Positions 26,631 to 35,488 of a stretch of DNA of 64,000 bases are shown here, piece by piece (position 1 is the stretch's first letter; the number at the start of each line of letters is the position of its first letter). Both the position numbers and the translations under genes were made by a program. The stretch comes from JBCBTD01 sp039818825. GTDB lineage: Bacteria > Pseudomonadota > Alphaproteobacteria > Geminicoccales > Geminicoccaceae. The notes under the pieces were generated by a model. The model did no database searches. It had not been told where the DNA came from and saw nothing but the letters and a program-made list of their open reading frames with translations. The DNA lies in assembly GCA_039818825.1 (NCBI GenBank), contig JBCBTD010000007.1, forward strand, positions 1 to 64,000, in the 5' to 3' direction.

Positions 26631-28021
26631 CAGCGGCCGATGTGCTGGCCATGACCGCGACCGCCGACGACGGCGCCGTCATCTACGACGACCTCGCCGC
26701 GGCATATCGTGGTCACCGGCCAGCCAACGACGTCGAGACCTTCCCAAGGCGTGTAGTCCGCGCCGTGGTGGAGGATGTCCTGCCTGATCGTCTCCTTCCG
26801 GGTAGGATCCCAGAGCGCCAGATCGGCGTCGCTACCGATCGCGATCGTGCCCTTGCGCGGGTGGAGGCCGTAGGTCTTGGCGTGGTTGGTGGTGCTCAAG
26901 GCGACGAACTGCTGTGGCGTCAGACGGCCTTTGGAAACGCCTTCCGAGAACAGGATCGGCAGGCGGGTTTCGATGCCGGGGATGCCGTTGGGGATCCAGC
27001 GGAACGACGTCCGGGCCTTGGGATTGAGCTTGCCGTCGCTCGCCTCGTAGCGGAACGGGCAATGGTCCGAACTGAACGTGCGGAACACGCCGCGCTCGAG
27101 GCCGGACCAAATCGCGCGTTGGTCGGCCTCGGTTCGGGGCGGCGGCGAGCAGACGTATTTGGCCCCCGTCATGTCCATGTTGAGGCCTTCGAGGTCCTGC
27201 CCGGTCAGGGTCAGATATTGCGGGCAAGTTTCGGCCATGACGGGCAGGCCCCGCGCCTGCGCCCACTCGATCTGCTGCATCGCCGCCGCCGAGCTGACGT
27301 GGACGATCATGATCGGGATCCCGATCAGCTCGGCAAGGCTGACGGCCCGGTGGACGGCCTCGCGCTCCACCACGTCGGGCCGACTGGTTGCATGGTAGAA
27401 AGGCGCGGTCTTGCCCGCAGCCTCGTGCTGGTCGACCAGGAACCGGATCGTGTCGTAGCCCTCGGCGTGGACCATCACCAGCGCGTCCTCGCGCTTCGCC
27501 ACGGCCATCACCTCGAGCAGCGAGCGGTCGTCGAGGACAAGGTCGTCGTAGGTCATGAACACCTTGAACGAGGTGTACCCGTCCTTGACCAGGGCCGGCA
27601 GCTCCTGACCCAGCACCGCCGGCGTCGCGTCCGCGACGATCATGTGGAAGCTGACGTCGACGTGGCAGTTGCCGTCGGCAAGGGCGTGGTAGTCCTGCAC
27701 CGTCTGGCGGAGGCCGTGGCCCCGGCGCTGCAGGGCGAAAGGCATGACCAAGGTGTTGCCGCCGCAGGCCGCCGCCGCTGTGGCCGATGTGAAGTCGTCG
27801 GCCATGGTGATGCCCTCACCGGACCACTGAGCGACGTGGACGTGGCTGTCGATGCCGCCCGGCAGCACCCAAAGGCCGCTGGCGTCGATCTCGCGCCGAC
27901 CGGCCTCCAAGCTCTCGCCGAGGCCGGTGACGACACCGTTTTTGACCCCGACGTCCGCGCGGAACCGGTCAGCCGCCGTGATCACCTCGCCGCCGCGCAC
28001 CACCAGATCGAACGCCGCCAT
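26630..28021 (-). CDS. Dihydropyrimidinase/hydantoinase-like amidohydrolase
   Basis: 463-residue cyclic amidohydrolase with a complete binuclear metal site: His60/His62 (DSHVHV), carboxylated Lys153 (SFKVFMTY), His185 (VMVHAEG), His241 (MIVHVSS) and Asp319 (SSDHCPF). This is the signature of D-hydantoinase, dihydropyrimidinase and related ring-opening enzymes. First gene of an operon coupled by 1 and 4 nt overlaps to a kinase and an enolase homologue, a partnership not expected for pyrimidine breakdown. No N-carbamoyl hydrolase is nearby, so the substrate may be an unusual cyclic amide. Confidence 0.9.
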   Translation of the reverse strand: MAAFDLVVRGGEVITAADRFRADVGVKNGVVTGLGESLEAGRREIDASGLWVLPGGIDSHVHVAQWSGEGITMADDFTSATAAAACGGNTLVMPFALQRRGHGLRQTVQDYHALADGNCHVDVSFHMIVADATPAVLGQELPALVKDGYTSFKVFMTYDDLVLDDRSLLEVMAVAKREDALVMVHAEGYDTIRFLVDQHEAAGKTAPFYHATSRPDVVEREAVHRAVSLAELIGIPIMIVHVSSAAAMQQIEWAQARGLPVMAETCPQYLTLTGQDLEGLNMDMTGAKYVCSPPPRTEADQRAIWSGLERGVFRTFSSDHCPFRYEASDGKLNPKARTSFRWIPNGIPGIETRLPILFSEGVSKGRLTPQQFVALSTTNHAKTYGLHPRKGTIAIGSDADLALWDPTRKETIRQDILHHGADYTPWEGLDVVGWPVTTICRGEVVVDDGAVVGGRGHGQHIGR

Positions 28022-28086
28022 GTCCGCCCCCCGTCAACTGTCGGCGGACACCATGGCCGACGGCGGCCGCGGGGTGAAGCGTCGCC

Positions 28087-29172
28087 TCAGGCGTTCGTGG
28101 TCCCTGCCCATTCCGCTTGCGCTTCGGCGACCAGCGCCGGGATCGAAGGGCAGGCCTGAAGCAACGGCAAGGCGGCCTGGGCCAGTCGGAAGCCGGCCTC
28201 GCTGTCGGAGGCATAGTGCACCCCCAAGACTTCGCGATTGCGGGCGATCCGGTTGGCCATGTCGTGCAGCGGGTTGCGCGTGACGCCGTTGGGGAACGTC
28301 TTGGAGAGGTCCGGCATCACCAGCTGTAGGACCGACGCCACCAGAAACGCCTCGGTGGCATGGCCGCTCGGGTACGAGGCATGACGCGGGTTTGGGATGG
28401 TCGGCAAGAGCGCCGGGCACAGCTGCGAGGGGCGTGGGCGTTGGAACTGCCACTTGTAGTGCATGGCGAGGAAGCTCGCGACGGTGAGCGCCGTTTCGAC
28501 CAGGTAGACCGTCGCCGGGTGGGTGGTCAGGCGGTAGGGAAGGATCCGGCGATAGTAGCCGGCGACGACGCCGCGTTGTTGCAGCGCTTCCCCCACGACC
28601 CCGCCCCGGTACTCGATCAAGCCGACCAGCTCGGTCAGCTCGTCGTCGAGCCGGAACAACGTCCTCGGCGCCTGTGGGCTCGTCGGGTCGGCGGTGAACG
28701 TCGTCGCACGGACCATCTGGCCGTCGACATTGGTCAGCACGGCAGGGTCCGGCAGGCTCACCGTGTTCCAGCCCGGCTGCTGAACGAACTCGCCGAGCAG
28801 CACCTTGGCGATCCGAGCCGGCGACCAGTCGCCGCGGGCGAAGACGGCCGTGCCGAACGTCGGGTAGATCTCGTGCAACCGGGCGAACGGCGCCGTCGGC
28901 CCGGCACCGGTGCGGGCGATCGGATGGACAGCGGGCCACTGGTTCGCCGGCCACCAAAGGTCCTCGACCGGCGTTGGGATGCCACTCCCGGGCGGTGTCT
29001 CCGGGTTGTCGGGATGCCAAGTCGGCGATTGGCCCCGCGCCAGCCGGCCACCGTCCTCGGTGATGACCAGCGCCGACGTGGCGTCGGTAGCGTCCGTCGC
29101 ATCCGTGGCGTCGGTAGCGTCCGTGGCGTCCGTCGCATCGGTAGCATCGGTCGAACCGATCCGCATGCTCAT
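28087..29172 (-). CDS. Vanadium-dependent haloperoxidase-type PAP2 protein
   Basis: 361-residue member of the vanadium haloperoxidase/acid phosphatase superfamily. The three motifs are complete: K-x6-RP (Lys240, KWQFQRPRP), PSGH (His271) and R-x5-H-x3-D (His319 in REVLGVHYASD). The long, mostly helical N-terminal part before them fits the haloperoxidase rather than small phosphatases. No signal peptide is seen; residues 8-32 are a perfect run of Asp-Ala-Thr units. Haloperoxidase versus phosphatase activity cannot be decided from motifs alone. Confidence 0.82.
   Translation of the reverse strand: MSMRIGSTDATDATDATDATDATDATDATDATSALVITEDGGRLARGQSPTWHPDNPETPPGSGIPTPVEDLWWPANQWPAVHPIARTGAGPTAPFARLHEIYPTFGTAVFARGDWSPARIAKVLLGEFVQQPGWNTVSLPDPAVLTNVDGQMVRATTFTADPTSPQAPRTLFRLDDELTELVGLIEYRGGVVGEALQQRGVVAGYYRRILPYRLTTHPATVYLVETALTVASFLAMHYKWQFQRPRPSQLCPALLPTIPNPRHASYPSGHATEAFLVASVLQLVMPDLSKTFPNGVTRNPLHDMANRIARNREVLGVHYASDSEAGFRLAQAALPLLQACPSIPALVAEAQAEWAGTTNA
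29077..29151 (-). repeat. 9 bp tandem repeat encoding (Asp-Ala-Thr)n
   Basis: About eight tandem 9 bp units encode TDATDAT repeats at residues 8-32 of the haloperoxidase-like protein. The units differ only at third codon positions, as expected for a slippage-prone repeat under protein-level selection. Copy number probably varies between strains. Confidence 0.85.
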
Positions 29173-29197
29173 CGCATCCTCCCCATTTGGGCTTCAC

Positions 29198-30964
29198 TCA
29201 ATCTGGAATGCCTGCGGCCCGCAAACGGCTGGCGAACAAGGCACTGGCTTCCAGATCACGGAATGGCTTGCCGGTGCCGTCGTAGCGGGCGAGCCGGAGC
29301 GACGGCTCCAGCTCCATCGCCGTCGCCGCCAGCGCTCGTGCCTGGTCGAGCGAGTCCACCGCCACCAGCGCCGCGATCAGCACGCGGTAGCCGCTGGTGT
29401 AGGCGGCGTTTTCAGCGAGCGACTGGCGTGACCAGCGAATGGCCTCGTCGTGGCGGCCGGCCACGTAGTGAGCGAGGCCAAGCAGATGAAATCCGAAGAA
29501 GAGCTGCGGATCGAATGGCGACAGACGCAAACCCCGCTCCGCCTGCTCGATGGCGGTATCAGAATTGGACAAGAAACTCGAGGTGGCGCTCGACAACAGC
29601 CAGGCAACGGCCGAGTTCGGACATGCCTCGCGGGCGCGCTCCAGGTACCGGGCACCGGTGTCGTAGTCGCCGAAGAGGTACGACTGGATGTGACCGTAGG
29701 TGGCGAGCGCCAAAGCGTTGTCACGGTCCAACGCGATCGCCTGGCTGGCCAGCTCGGCGGCCTGCCGGCAGTCCTCGGTCTGATCCTCGGACCATCCCTG
29801 GCCGATGCGCAGGCTGTGGCAACGCGCCGCCCAGGCCGCCGCCATGGCAAAGCCACTGTCCAGGTCCATGGATCGGCGGAGGAAGGCATAACCCCGCTCG
29901 AACGCCGCTCGATCGGGCTGGCCGATCAAGTCGAGCCCGCGCAGATAGGCTTCGTAGGCGGTGAAGCTTTCCGGCGTCTTGCGAAGCGCCCGCCGCAATT
30001 CGACTTCGCGGACGTGCGGCGCGATGCGTGCCACCACCCGCTCGACGCACATGTCCTGCATGGCGAACACGTCGCCCTCGCCGAAGGTCACCAGTTCACG
30101 CCACACCGCCTCGCCCGTGGTCGCGTCGTCGAGCTCCAGCGCGACACGCAGGCGGTCGCCGGCGCGCCGAAGCGTGCCTGACAGCACGTAGCGCACGCCC
30201 AGCGCGCGCCCGACGTCGCGGGTGTCGAGGTCACCGTTGGCGAGCGTCATCGTCGTCTGCCGTGAGATGACAACCAATTCACGCAATGCGGCGAGCGACA
30301 AGACCACGTCCTCGAGCACGCCCTCCGCCAAAAAATCGTCGTCGCGGACGCCGCCGTCGTTGCGCAGCGGCAACACGGCGATCGAGGGCCGGTCGGCATC
30401 CGCGCGGAGCGTTGCCGGCGCGGCACGCCCGTCGGTGACGAGATCGAAGGCCTCAACCGCGTCTCCGGCGTGCTTCAGGCTGACCAGCCCGAGCCAACGG
30501 AACATGATCCCGGGCTCGTCGGCGACCGCGTCGACCACCGCACGGGTCGCGATGACGCCGCCGGCGGCCGCCCGCTCCTGCAGGCGCGCGGCGATGTTCA
30601 CGCCATCGCCGACCGGATCGCCGCCGTCCAGCATGACGTCGCACCAATTCAGGGCGATTCGCAAGGCGAGCCCGGTCCGGATGGACCGCACGCCGCGCTG
30701 CACGTCTTGGCTCCAGCGAACGGCCTGCAACGCGGACTGGAACGTTGCCAGGATGCCATCGCCGGTAGATTTCACCAGCCGGCCTTCGTGGCGATCGAGG
30801 CCGGGTAGAAGCAACCCCTGCCGGAGGCCGCTCCAGCGATCGAACGTCGCAACCTCGTTGTCGGCCATCAGCGCCGAGAATCCGACGACATCGACGAATG
30901 CCACGGCCATACGGCGCCGCGCGGGCGCCGCCCGCTTACCGATGGGCGATGACACCTCCGTCAT
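29198..30964 (-). CDS. Class III adenylate/guanylate cyclase with TolB-like and TPR regions
   Basis: 588 residues from the ATG at 30964. N-terminal cyclase domain: metal Asp25 (FVDVVGFS), Asp69 (STGDGILATF) and GDGVNIAARLQ. Residues about 160-290 resemble the TolB-N/FlgO-like segment common in such proteins (IAVLPLRN, FLAEGVLEDV, YVLSGTLRR). The C-terminal half is a set of TPR-like helical repeats (ALATYGHIQSYLFGDYDTGARYLERA). Widespread in alphaproteobacteria; function unknown. It is divergent from a subtilase gene with 95 bp between. Confidence 0.87.
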   Translation of the reverse strand: MTEVSSPIGKRAAPARRRMAVAFVDVVGFSALMADNEVATFDRWSGLRQGLLLPGLDRHEGRLVKSTGDGILATFQSALQAVRWSQDVQRGVRSIRTGLALRIALNWCDVMLDGGDPVGDGVNIAARLQERAAAGGVIATRAVVDAVADEPGIMFRWLGLVSLKHAGDAVEAFDLVTDGRAAPATLRADADRPSIAVLPLRNDGGVRDDDFLAEGVLEDVVLSLAALRELVVISRQTTMTLANGDLDTRDVGRALGVRYVLSGTLRRAGDRLRVALELDDATTGEAVWRELVTFGEGDVFAMQDMCVERVVARIAPHVREVELRRALRKTPESFTAYEAYLRGLDLIGQPDRAAFERGYAFLRRSMDLDSGFAMAAAWAARCHSLRIGQGWSEDQTEDCRQAAELASQAIALDRDNALALATYGHIQSYLFGDYDTGARYLERAREACPNSAVAWLLSSATSSFLSNSDTAIEQAERGLRLSPFDPQLFFGFHLLGLAHYVAGRHDEAIRWSRQSLAENAAYTSGYRVLIAALVAVDSLDQARALAATAMELEPSLRLARYDGTGKPFRDLEASALFASRLRAAGIPD

Positions 30965-31059
30965 GCTGAGCAACGCCTGACCTCGTTCGGGACGCGAGAC
31001 GTTGCCACGAATCCCGATGGAAGTTAACCTCTTGTTGATGAAAATCAGAGGGTTGGCTG

Positions 31060-32541
31060 ATGACGGTAGATGCACGTGCTGCGGACACACCGGACGGGTC
31101 GTGTACCGAACAGATCGTGTTCTACCTGTTCGACGACGATCGAGAGACTCTCGACCGCAAACTCCAGAAAGCAGGCCGTGGCTTGTGCTTGGAGCTGATC
31201 GACAAAACGTTCCGCCGCGTCGACGAAACGGCCACGGAGCGGGCCTGCGTCACGTCTGACGCAGGCAGAACCGGCGGTCTTCCCGGCAGTAAAGCGGATG
31301 GCACGACCAACAACCCTTGGGTGTTCGTCGATGCATCGAGCGAAGCACTGCCCGGCTCGGACGTCGGCTACGGCGCCTCTTATGCTTGCACCTCGGCGAC
31401 GTTCACGACATTCGATCAAGACTACGCGATCAGCCCCGCGCCCGTCTTCGGCTTCGACATGGCGGTGTTGCCCGCGGCGAGCGACGGCATACTGGCCTGG
31501 CAGCACGGGTGCCCGAGCGGCACCTTCGGTACCCGTCCGGTGGCCGAGCGGCTGCTTGGTAGCGACGCTCTGACCGCAGCTGGGCTCGATGGTCAGGACG
31601 TCAACGTCGTCATCGTCGATCAAGGCGTCAGCCGCGCCTACGTCACGGAGCAACTCGGCGGCACCTTCGGCGGCGGCCTGAGCTGGTTCGCGCAAAACGG
31701 CGTCAGGGAGGCCGGGAACCCGCGGCTGCGTGATCACAAGCTCCCGGACCTCCATGGCAACATGGTTGCTCGCAACGTTCTGGCGCTGGCGCCGCGCGCG
31801 CGGATCTTCGATCTGCCCCTGATCCCGCCGCGGATCAGCGACCTGAGCTTCTTCAGCAAGGAAGCCTGCTTCGCTTACCGGCTGTTCGACCTCCTGATCG
31901 TCCGCAACCTCCGGCGCCGTTTTCCCGGGCCGTGGGTGTTCGTCAGCCCGTGGTCGGTCTTCGACCGGCTGCGCGAGCCGATCCCCGGCAACTACACCGA
32001 GCGCCGCAGCAACCCGCTGAACGCGGTCATCGCCAACTTGGCGCGCCAACACGACATGGTCTTCCCGGCGGGCAACGGCGGCCAGTTCTGCCCGGATCTC
32101 CGCACCGGTCCCTACGACCGCGGTCCCGGCTACAGCATCCTCGGCGCCAACGGCCTGGAGGAAGTCCTCACCATCGGCGCGACGTCGTGCAACACGACCT
32201 GGATCGGCACGTCGTCCCAAGGCCCCGCCCCGGCGAGCCTCACCTGCTGCGACGTGCTCAACGAGAAGCCGGACGTGAACGTCCCCAGCTGGTTCCGCGA
32301 GTTTGCCGATGCCGCGGTCGTCAACACCGGCACCTCGGCGGCATCCGCCGTCGCCGCCGGCGTCGTCGCAGCGTTGCGCAGCCGTTGGCGGGCGGACGAC
32401 ATCACGCCAGCCACCCTGAAGGTCGTCCTACGGGAGACGGCGGACGGTCATTGGCATCGAAGCTGGAACGGGCGCGGCGGCAAGGGCGTCATCGACGTAC
32501 GCTCCGCGATCGAAGCGCTCGACGCGATGGCCGGGAATTGA
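31060..32541 (+). CDS. S8 family (subtilisin-like) serine protease
   Basis: 493-residue subtilase. Triad inferred as Asp187 (VVIVDQG), His232 (LHGNMVA) and Ser426 (GTSAASAVAAG); the oxyanion Asn is in FPAGNGGQF. The His motif (HGNMV) is degenerate compared with HGTHV. Residues 1-150 form an N-terminal extension of unknown type, and there is no signal peptide, so it may act in the cytoplasm or leave by another route. ATG follows CAGAGGG. Divergent from the cyclase/TPR gene. Confidence 0.82.
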   Translation: MTVDARAADTPDGSCTEQIVFYLFDDDRETLDRKLQKAGRGLCLELIDKTFRRVDETATERACVTSDAGRTGGLPGSKADGTTNNPWVFVDASSEALPGSDVGYGASYACTSATFTTFDQDYAISPAPVFGFDMAVLPAASDGILAWQHGCPSGTFGTRPVAERLLGSDALTAAGLDGQDVNVVIVDQGVSRAYVTEQLGGTFGGGLSWFAQNGVREAGNPRLRDHKLPDLHGNMVARNVLALAPRARIFDLPLIPPRISDLSFFSKEACFAYRLFDLLIVRNLRRRFPGPWVFVSPWSVFDRLREPIPGNYTERRSNPLNAVIANLARQHDMVFPAGNGGQFCPDLRTGPYDRGPGYSILGANGLEEVLTIGATSCNTTWIGTSSQGPAPASLTCCDVLNEKPDVNVPSWFREFADAAVVNTGTSAASAVAAGVVAALRSRWRADDITPATLKVVLRETADGHWHRSWNGRGGKGVIDVRSAIEALDAMAGN

Positions 32542-32622
32542 CCGAGCGGTCCGGTCCTCCGGGGTGACGACCGTCTCCGGCAGCGCGGGCAGTCGCCTCG
32601 TCACCGTCGGGCCGGCGCGTCG

Positions 32623-33207
32623 ATGATCGGCTTGGCGGGGTGGCGGCGATCGCCGTTGGCTACGGGGCCCGTTCGCCTGATCGAGCCGGATGTTGCCTAC
32701 GCCGGGTCTTTCGTGGCGGCGCTCTGCGAGGGTTTCCGCCGCGGCAACCGCCCCGTCGCGACGATGGCCGAGATTGCCGATGCCGAAGCGGACCCGGTGG
32801 GCCACCTGGCGCGCCGCTCGCAGGTCGGGCCGCTGACCTTGCCTGACGGCCGCGAAATCCAATCAGTGTCGAGTTCGATCCACTGGCTGGTCGAAGGTCG
32901 GGACTTCGTCGGCGAACTGAGCTTCCGTCACGCACTGAACGACGTGCTGCGTCAATCGGGTGGGCACATGGGCTACGGCATCCGCCCGAGCCGGCAGCGG
33001 CGAGGCTACGGCCGGAGGTTGCTCGCCGAGGCCAAGACGCTCGCTCGGACCGCTGGCATCGACCGTCTCTTGCTCACCTGCCACGACCACAACGAAGCCT
33101 CGGCACGGATCATCGAAGCCAATGGCGGCGTGCTCGAAGACGTCGTCGACGACATCTTCGGCGGCGGGCCGCTGCGGCGCTACTGGATCGACCTCGAGCA
33201 CCGATGA
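32623..33207 (+). CDS. GNAT family N-acetyltransferase
   Basis: 194-residue acetyltransferase. The acetyl-CoA pyrophosphate loop RQRRGYGRRLLAEAK lies at about residue 125, preceded by the beta-4 strand HMGYGIRPS and followed by LLTCHDHNEASARIIEANGG, typical of the RimJ/AAC-like branch. The acceptor is unknown. 81 bp after the subtilase and convergent with the HAD gene after only 4 bp. Confidence 0.85.
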   Translation: MIGLAGWRRSPLATGPVRLIEPDVAYAGSFVAALCEGFRRGNRPVATMAEIADAEADPVGHLARRSQVGPLTLPDGREIQSVSSSIHWLVEGRDFVGELSFRHALNDVLRQSGGHMGYGIRPSRQRRGYGRRLLAEAKTLARTAGIDRLLLTCHDHNEASARIIEANGGVLEDVVDDIFGGGPLRRYWIDLEHR

Positions 33208-33211
33208 CGGG

Positions 33212-34129
33212 TCATATCGTCGGGACGATCACGTCGGGGACGATGCCCGAGCGGGCGATGTAGTCGCCGACGTCGTGGCCCGCGAACAATCCATGGTCGG
33301 TGACCAGCACGGTCGACAGACCGGCAGCACGGCCGCCGAGCACGTCGGTGTGCAGCGTATCGCCCACCATGGCGATCCGCCGAGGATCGACATCCTCGCC
33401 GAGCCTGGCCAGCGCCGCCCTGAACGCATTGGTAAAGGGCTTGCCGTAGTACCGTGGGTGAACCCCGAGCCGATCTTCCAGCTCGTGAGCGAAGTGCCCG
33501 GGCTCTAGGGTGAAACCGGCTTCGCGCGGCGCGACGATGTCCGGGTTGGCGACCAGCACCGGTCGGAGCCGCTCACCCAAAGCCGCGGCGAGACGCGCCT
33601 GACGTGCATCCGTCCAGCCAGCACTGCTGAACAGCACGAACCCGGCCGCCGTGTCGTGCAGGTGGTCGTCGACCAGGAGGTCGTCCACCGGCGCGACGCC
33701 GAGATCGCCGAAGTCGGGGGCCGGCCCCGACGCGGCGGCCCAGCGCCCCCAGCCCGCGGCGGCGAACGGTGCCTCGACCAATGCCGCGGCCGCCAGATCG
33801 CGACTGGCCACGACCTCATGGGCGGTGAAATCGAAGCCGAGCTGGCGGTACTTGGCCAACGCCGCGGCGCGCGATTGGGTGGCGCCGTTGGTCAGGACGA
33901 CCAAACGCTTGCCCGCGGCTCGCAGCCAGGCCAGCCGTTCTTTGGCCCCGGGGATGGCACTGCCACCGACGTTGAGAACGCCGAATGCGTCGAGCACGAA
34001 GGCATCGAACCGGTCTGCCACCGCCGCCAAGTTCGGCGCGTGCTCGCTCGCAAAACCGAACCGGGCTTCGACCAAGCGCGGCCGGACGGCTTCGTAGCGC
34101 CGGAACGCCCATTCGGTGTCGATCATCAT
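33212..34129 (-). CDS. TIGR01459-type HAD-IIA phosphatase
   Basis: 305-residue haloacid dehalogenase-like hydrolase related to NagD. The nucleophile motif is VLDAFGVLNVGG, in which the usual second Asp is replaced by aromatic/Gly as in the TIGR01459 group. Motif II is VVLTNGA, and motif IV is MVGDTLHTDVLGG. Probably a sugar- or polyol-phosphate phosphatase. It is the last gene of the minus-strand run beginning with the ABC ATPase at 37901, 22 nt after the SDR gene. Confidence 0.85.
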   Translation of the reverse strand: MMIDTEWAFRRYEAVRPRLVEARFGFASEHAPNLAAVADRFDAFVLDAFGVLNVGGSAIPGAKERLAWLRAAGKRLVVLTNGATQSRAAALAKYRQLGFDFTAHEVVASRDLAAAALVEAPFAAAGWGRWAAASGPAPDFGDLGVAPVDDLLVDDHLHDTAAGFVLFSSAGWTDARQARLAAALGERLRPVLVANPDIVAPREAGFTLEPGHFAHELEDRLGVHPRYYGKPFTNAFRAALARLGEDVDPRRIAMVGDTLHTDVLGGRAAGLSTVLVTDHGLFAGHDVGDYIARSGIVPDVIVPTI

Positions 34130-34151
34130 CGGTCCGTTGTGGTTGGTCGCA

Positions 34152-34922
34152 TCAAACCGAGGAGAAGCCGCCCTCGATCATGATGATGGCGCCGTTCACG
34201 AGCTCGGCGGCCGGCGAGGCGAGGTAGAGTGCAAGGTCCGCGATCTCGACCGGTTCGCCGAAGCGGCGAAGCGGCGTCGCCTCGCGGTAGGGCCCGGCCT
34301 TGGCCTCGGCACTCCAGACCTTCTTGCCCATGGGCGTCATGACGACCGTCGGACAGATGGCGTTGACCTGGACGTTGTGGCGCGCCCACTCGACCATCAG
34401 CGACTTCGTCAGCGCGTTCAATGCGCCCTTGGACGAGGCATAGGCGGCATGGTCGTCCAAGGCGACGACTCCGGTCTGCGAGGAGACGTTGACGATCTTG
34501 CCCCAACGCTGGGCGATCATTGCTGGTGCCAGCGCCTGCGCCAGGGCGAACGGCGCCCGAACGTTGACGGCCATGGTGTGATCCCAGGCAGCCAGATCGA
34601 GTTCCAACGCCGGACCTAGCCGGGCGACGCCAGCGTTGTTCACGAGGATGTCGATCGTGCCCCACTGGGCGAGCGCCCGCCGCGCCACCGACGCGGGTCC
34701 GTCCGAACTGGCAAGATCGGCCTCGACCACCAGACAGGACCGGCCGCGGGCGCGGACGGCGTCGGCGGTGGTGCGAAGCCCTTCGGCGTCGCGGGCAACG
34801 GCCACCACATCCGCACCGGCATCGGCGTAGACCGCGCAAATCTCGGCGCCGATCCCTTTCGATGCTCCGGTCACCAGAGCCTTCCGGCCCGCGAGCGAAA
34901 AGCGGCTGATCCAATCGGCCAT
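34152..34922 (-). CDS. SDR family oxidoreductase
   Basis: 256-residue classical short-chain dehydrogenase. NAD(P)-binding GASKGIG at about residue 19, NNAG at about 90, catalytic Ser in NVSSQTG and YASSK containing the Tyr/Lys pair. The true start is the ATG at 34922; the frame remains open much further upstream but only as a shadow of the SIS gene. Two bases separate it from that gene. Within the regulon it is a likely polyol or sugar dehydrogenase. Confidence 0.9.
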   Translation of the reverse strand: MADWISRFSLAGRKALVTGASKGIGAEICAVYADAGADVVAVARDAEGLRTTADAVRARGRSCLVVEADLASSDGPASVARRALAQWGTIDILVNNAGVARLGPALELDLAAWDHTMAVNVRAPFALAQALAPAMIAQRWGKIVNVSSQTGVVALDDHAAYASSKGALNALTKSLMVEWARHNVQVNAICPTVVMTPMGKKVWSAEAKAGPYREATPLRRFGEPVEIADLALYLASPAAELVNGAIIMIEGGFSSV

Positions 34923-34924
34923 GG

Positions 34925-35488
34925 TCACTCCAAGTTGGTGTGCCGCCCGCGCATCGCTTCGGGACTGACCCCCAAGTGATCGCGGAGCCGGAGCACGAGC
35001 AACTCGAACACCAAGAACTGTGCCGCCTCGAAGAGCGAACCCATCGGCAGCACCGATCCGGTCGCACCCTGGTCGTCCGCCATCGTTTGCGCCGGAAGAT
35101 GGAGCACGAGATCGCAGGCAGCCGGCACGCCGCCGCTGGGTTGGGCGGTGACGCACGCGATTCGCGCACCAGCCTCCCGTGCGACGCCCACGAACGCTGC
35201 CACGGTGGCGAAGTGGCCGGGGCCGGCGCTGACCAGCAGCAGGTCGCCTTCGCCCAGGGGCGGCGTGGTCATGTCGCCGACCACGTGGGCATCCAGGCCC
35301 AGATGGTGAAGGCGCATGGTCAGCGCACGCATCATCAACCCCTCGCGCCCGACACCGTGGCAGGCGATGCGCTTGGCCGTGGCCAGCTCTTCCACCAGAC
35401 GGTCGAGTGTCCTTGGCTCCACCGCGCTCACCACGCCGCGCAGCTCGTCGCTGGCGGCAGCCGCCGTCTCCCTCAGCCACTCCGTCAT
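34925..35488 (-). CDS. SIS-domain sugar-phosphate isomerase-like protein
   Basis: 187-residue single SIS domain. The stretch GVGREGLMMRALTMRLHHLG and GDLLLVSAGPGHFATV resembles 6-phospho-3-hexuloisomerase, but the usual SGSGET loop is SAGPGHF. It probably binds a phosphosugar as isomerase. ATG at 35488 with GGAGG upstream; 4 nt overlap (ATGA) with the preceding dehydrogenase gene. Confidence 0.85.
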   Translation of the reverse strand: MTEWLRETAAAASDELRGVVSAVEPRTLDRLVEELATAKRIACHGVGREGLMMRALTMRLHHLGLDAHVVGDMTTPPLGEGDLLLVSAGPGHFATVAAFVGVAREAGARIACVTAQPSGGVPAACDLVLHLPAQTMADDQGATGSVLPMGSLFEAAQFLVFELLVLRLRDHLGVSPEAMRGRHTNLE

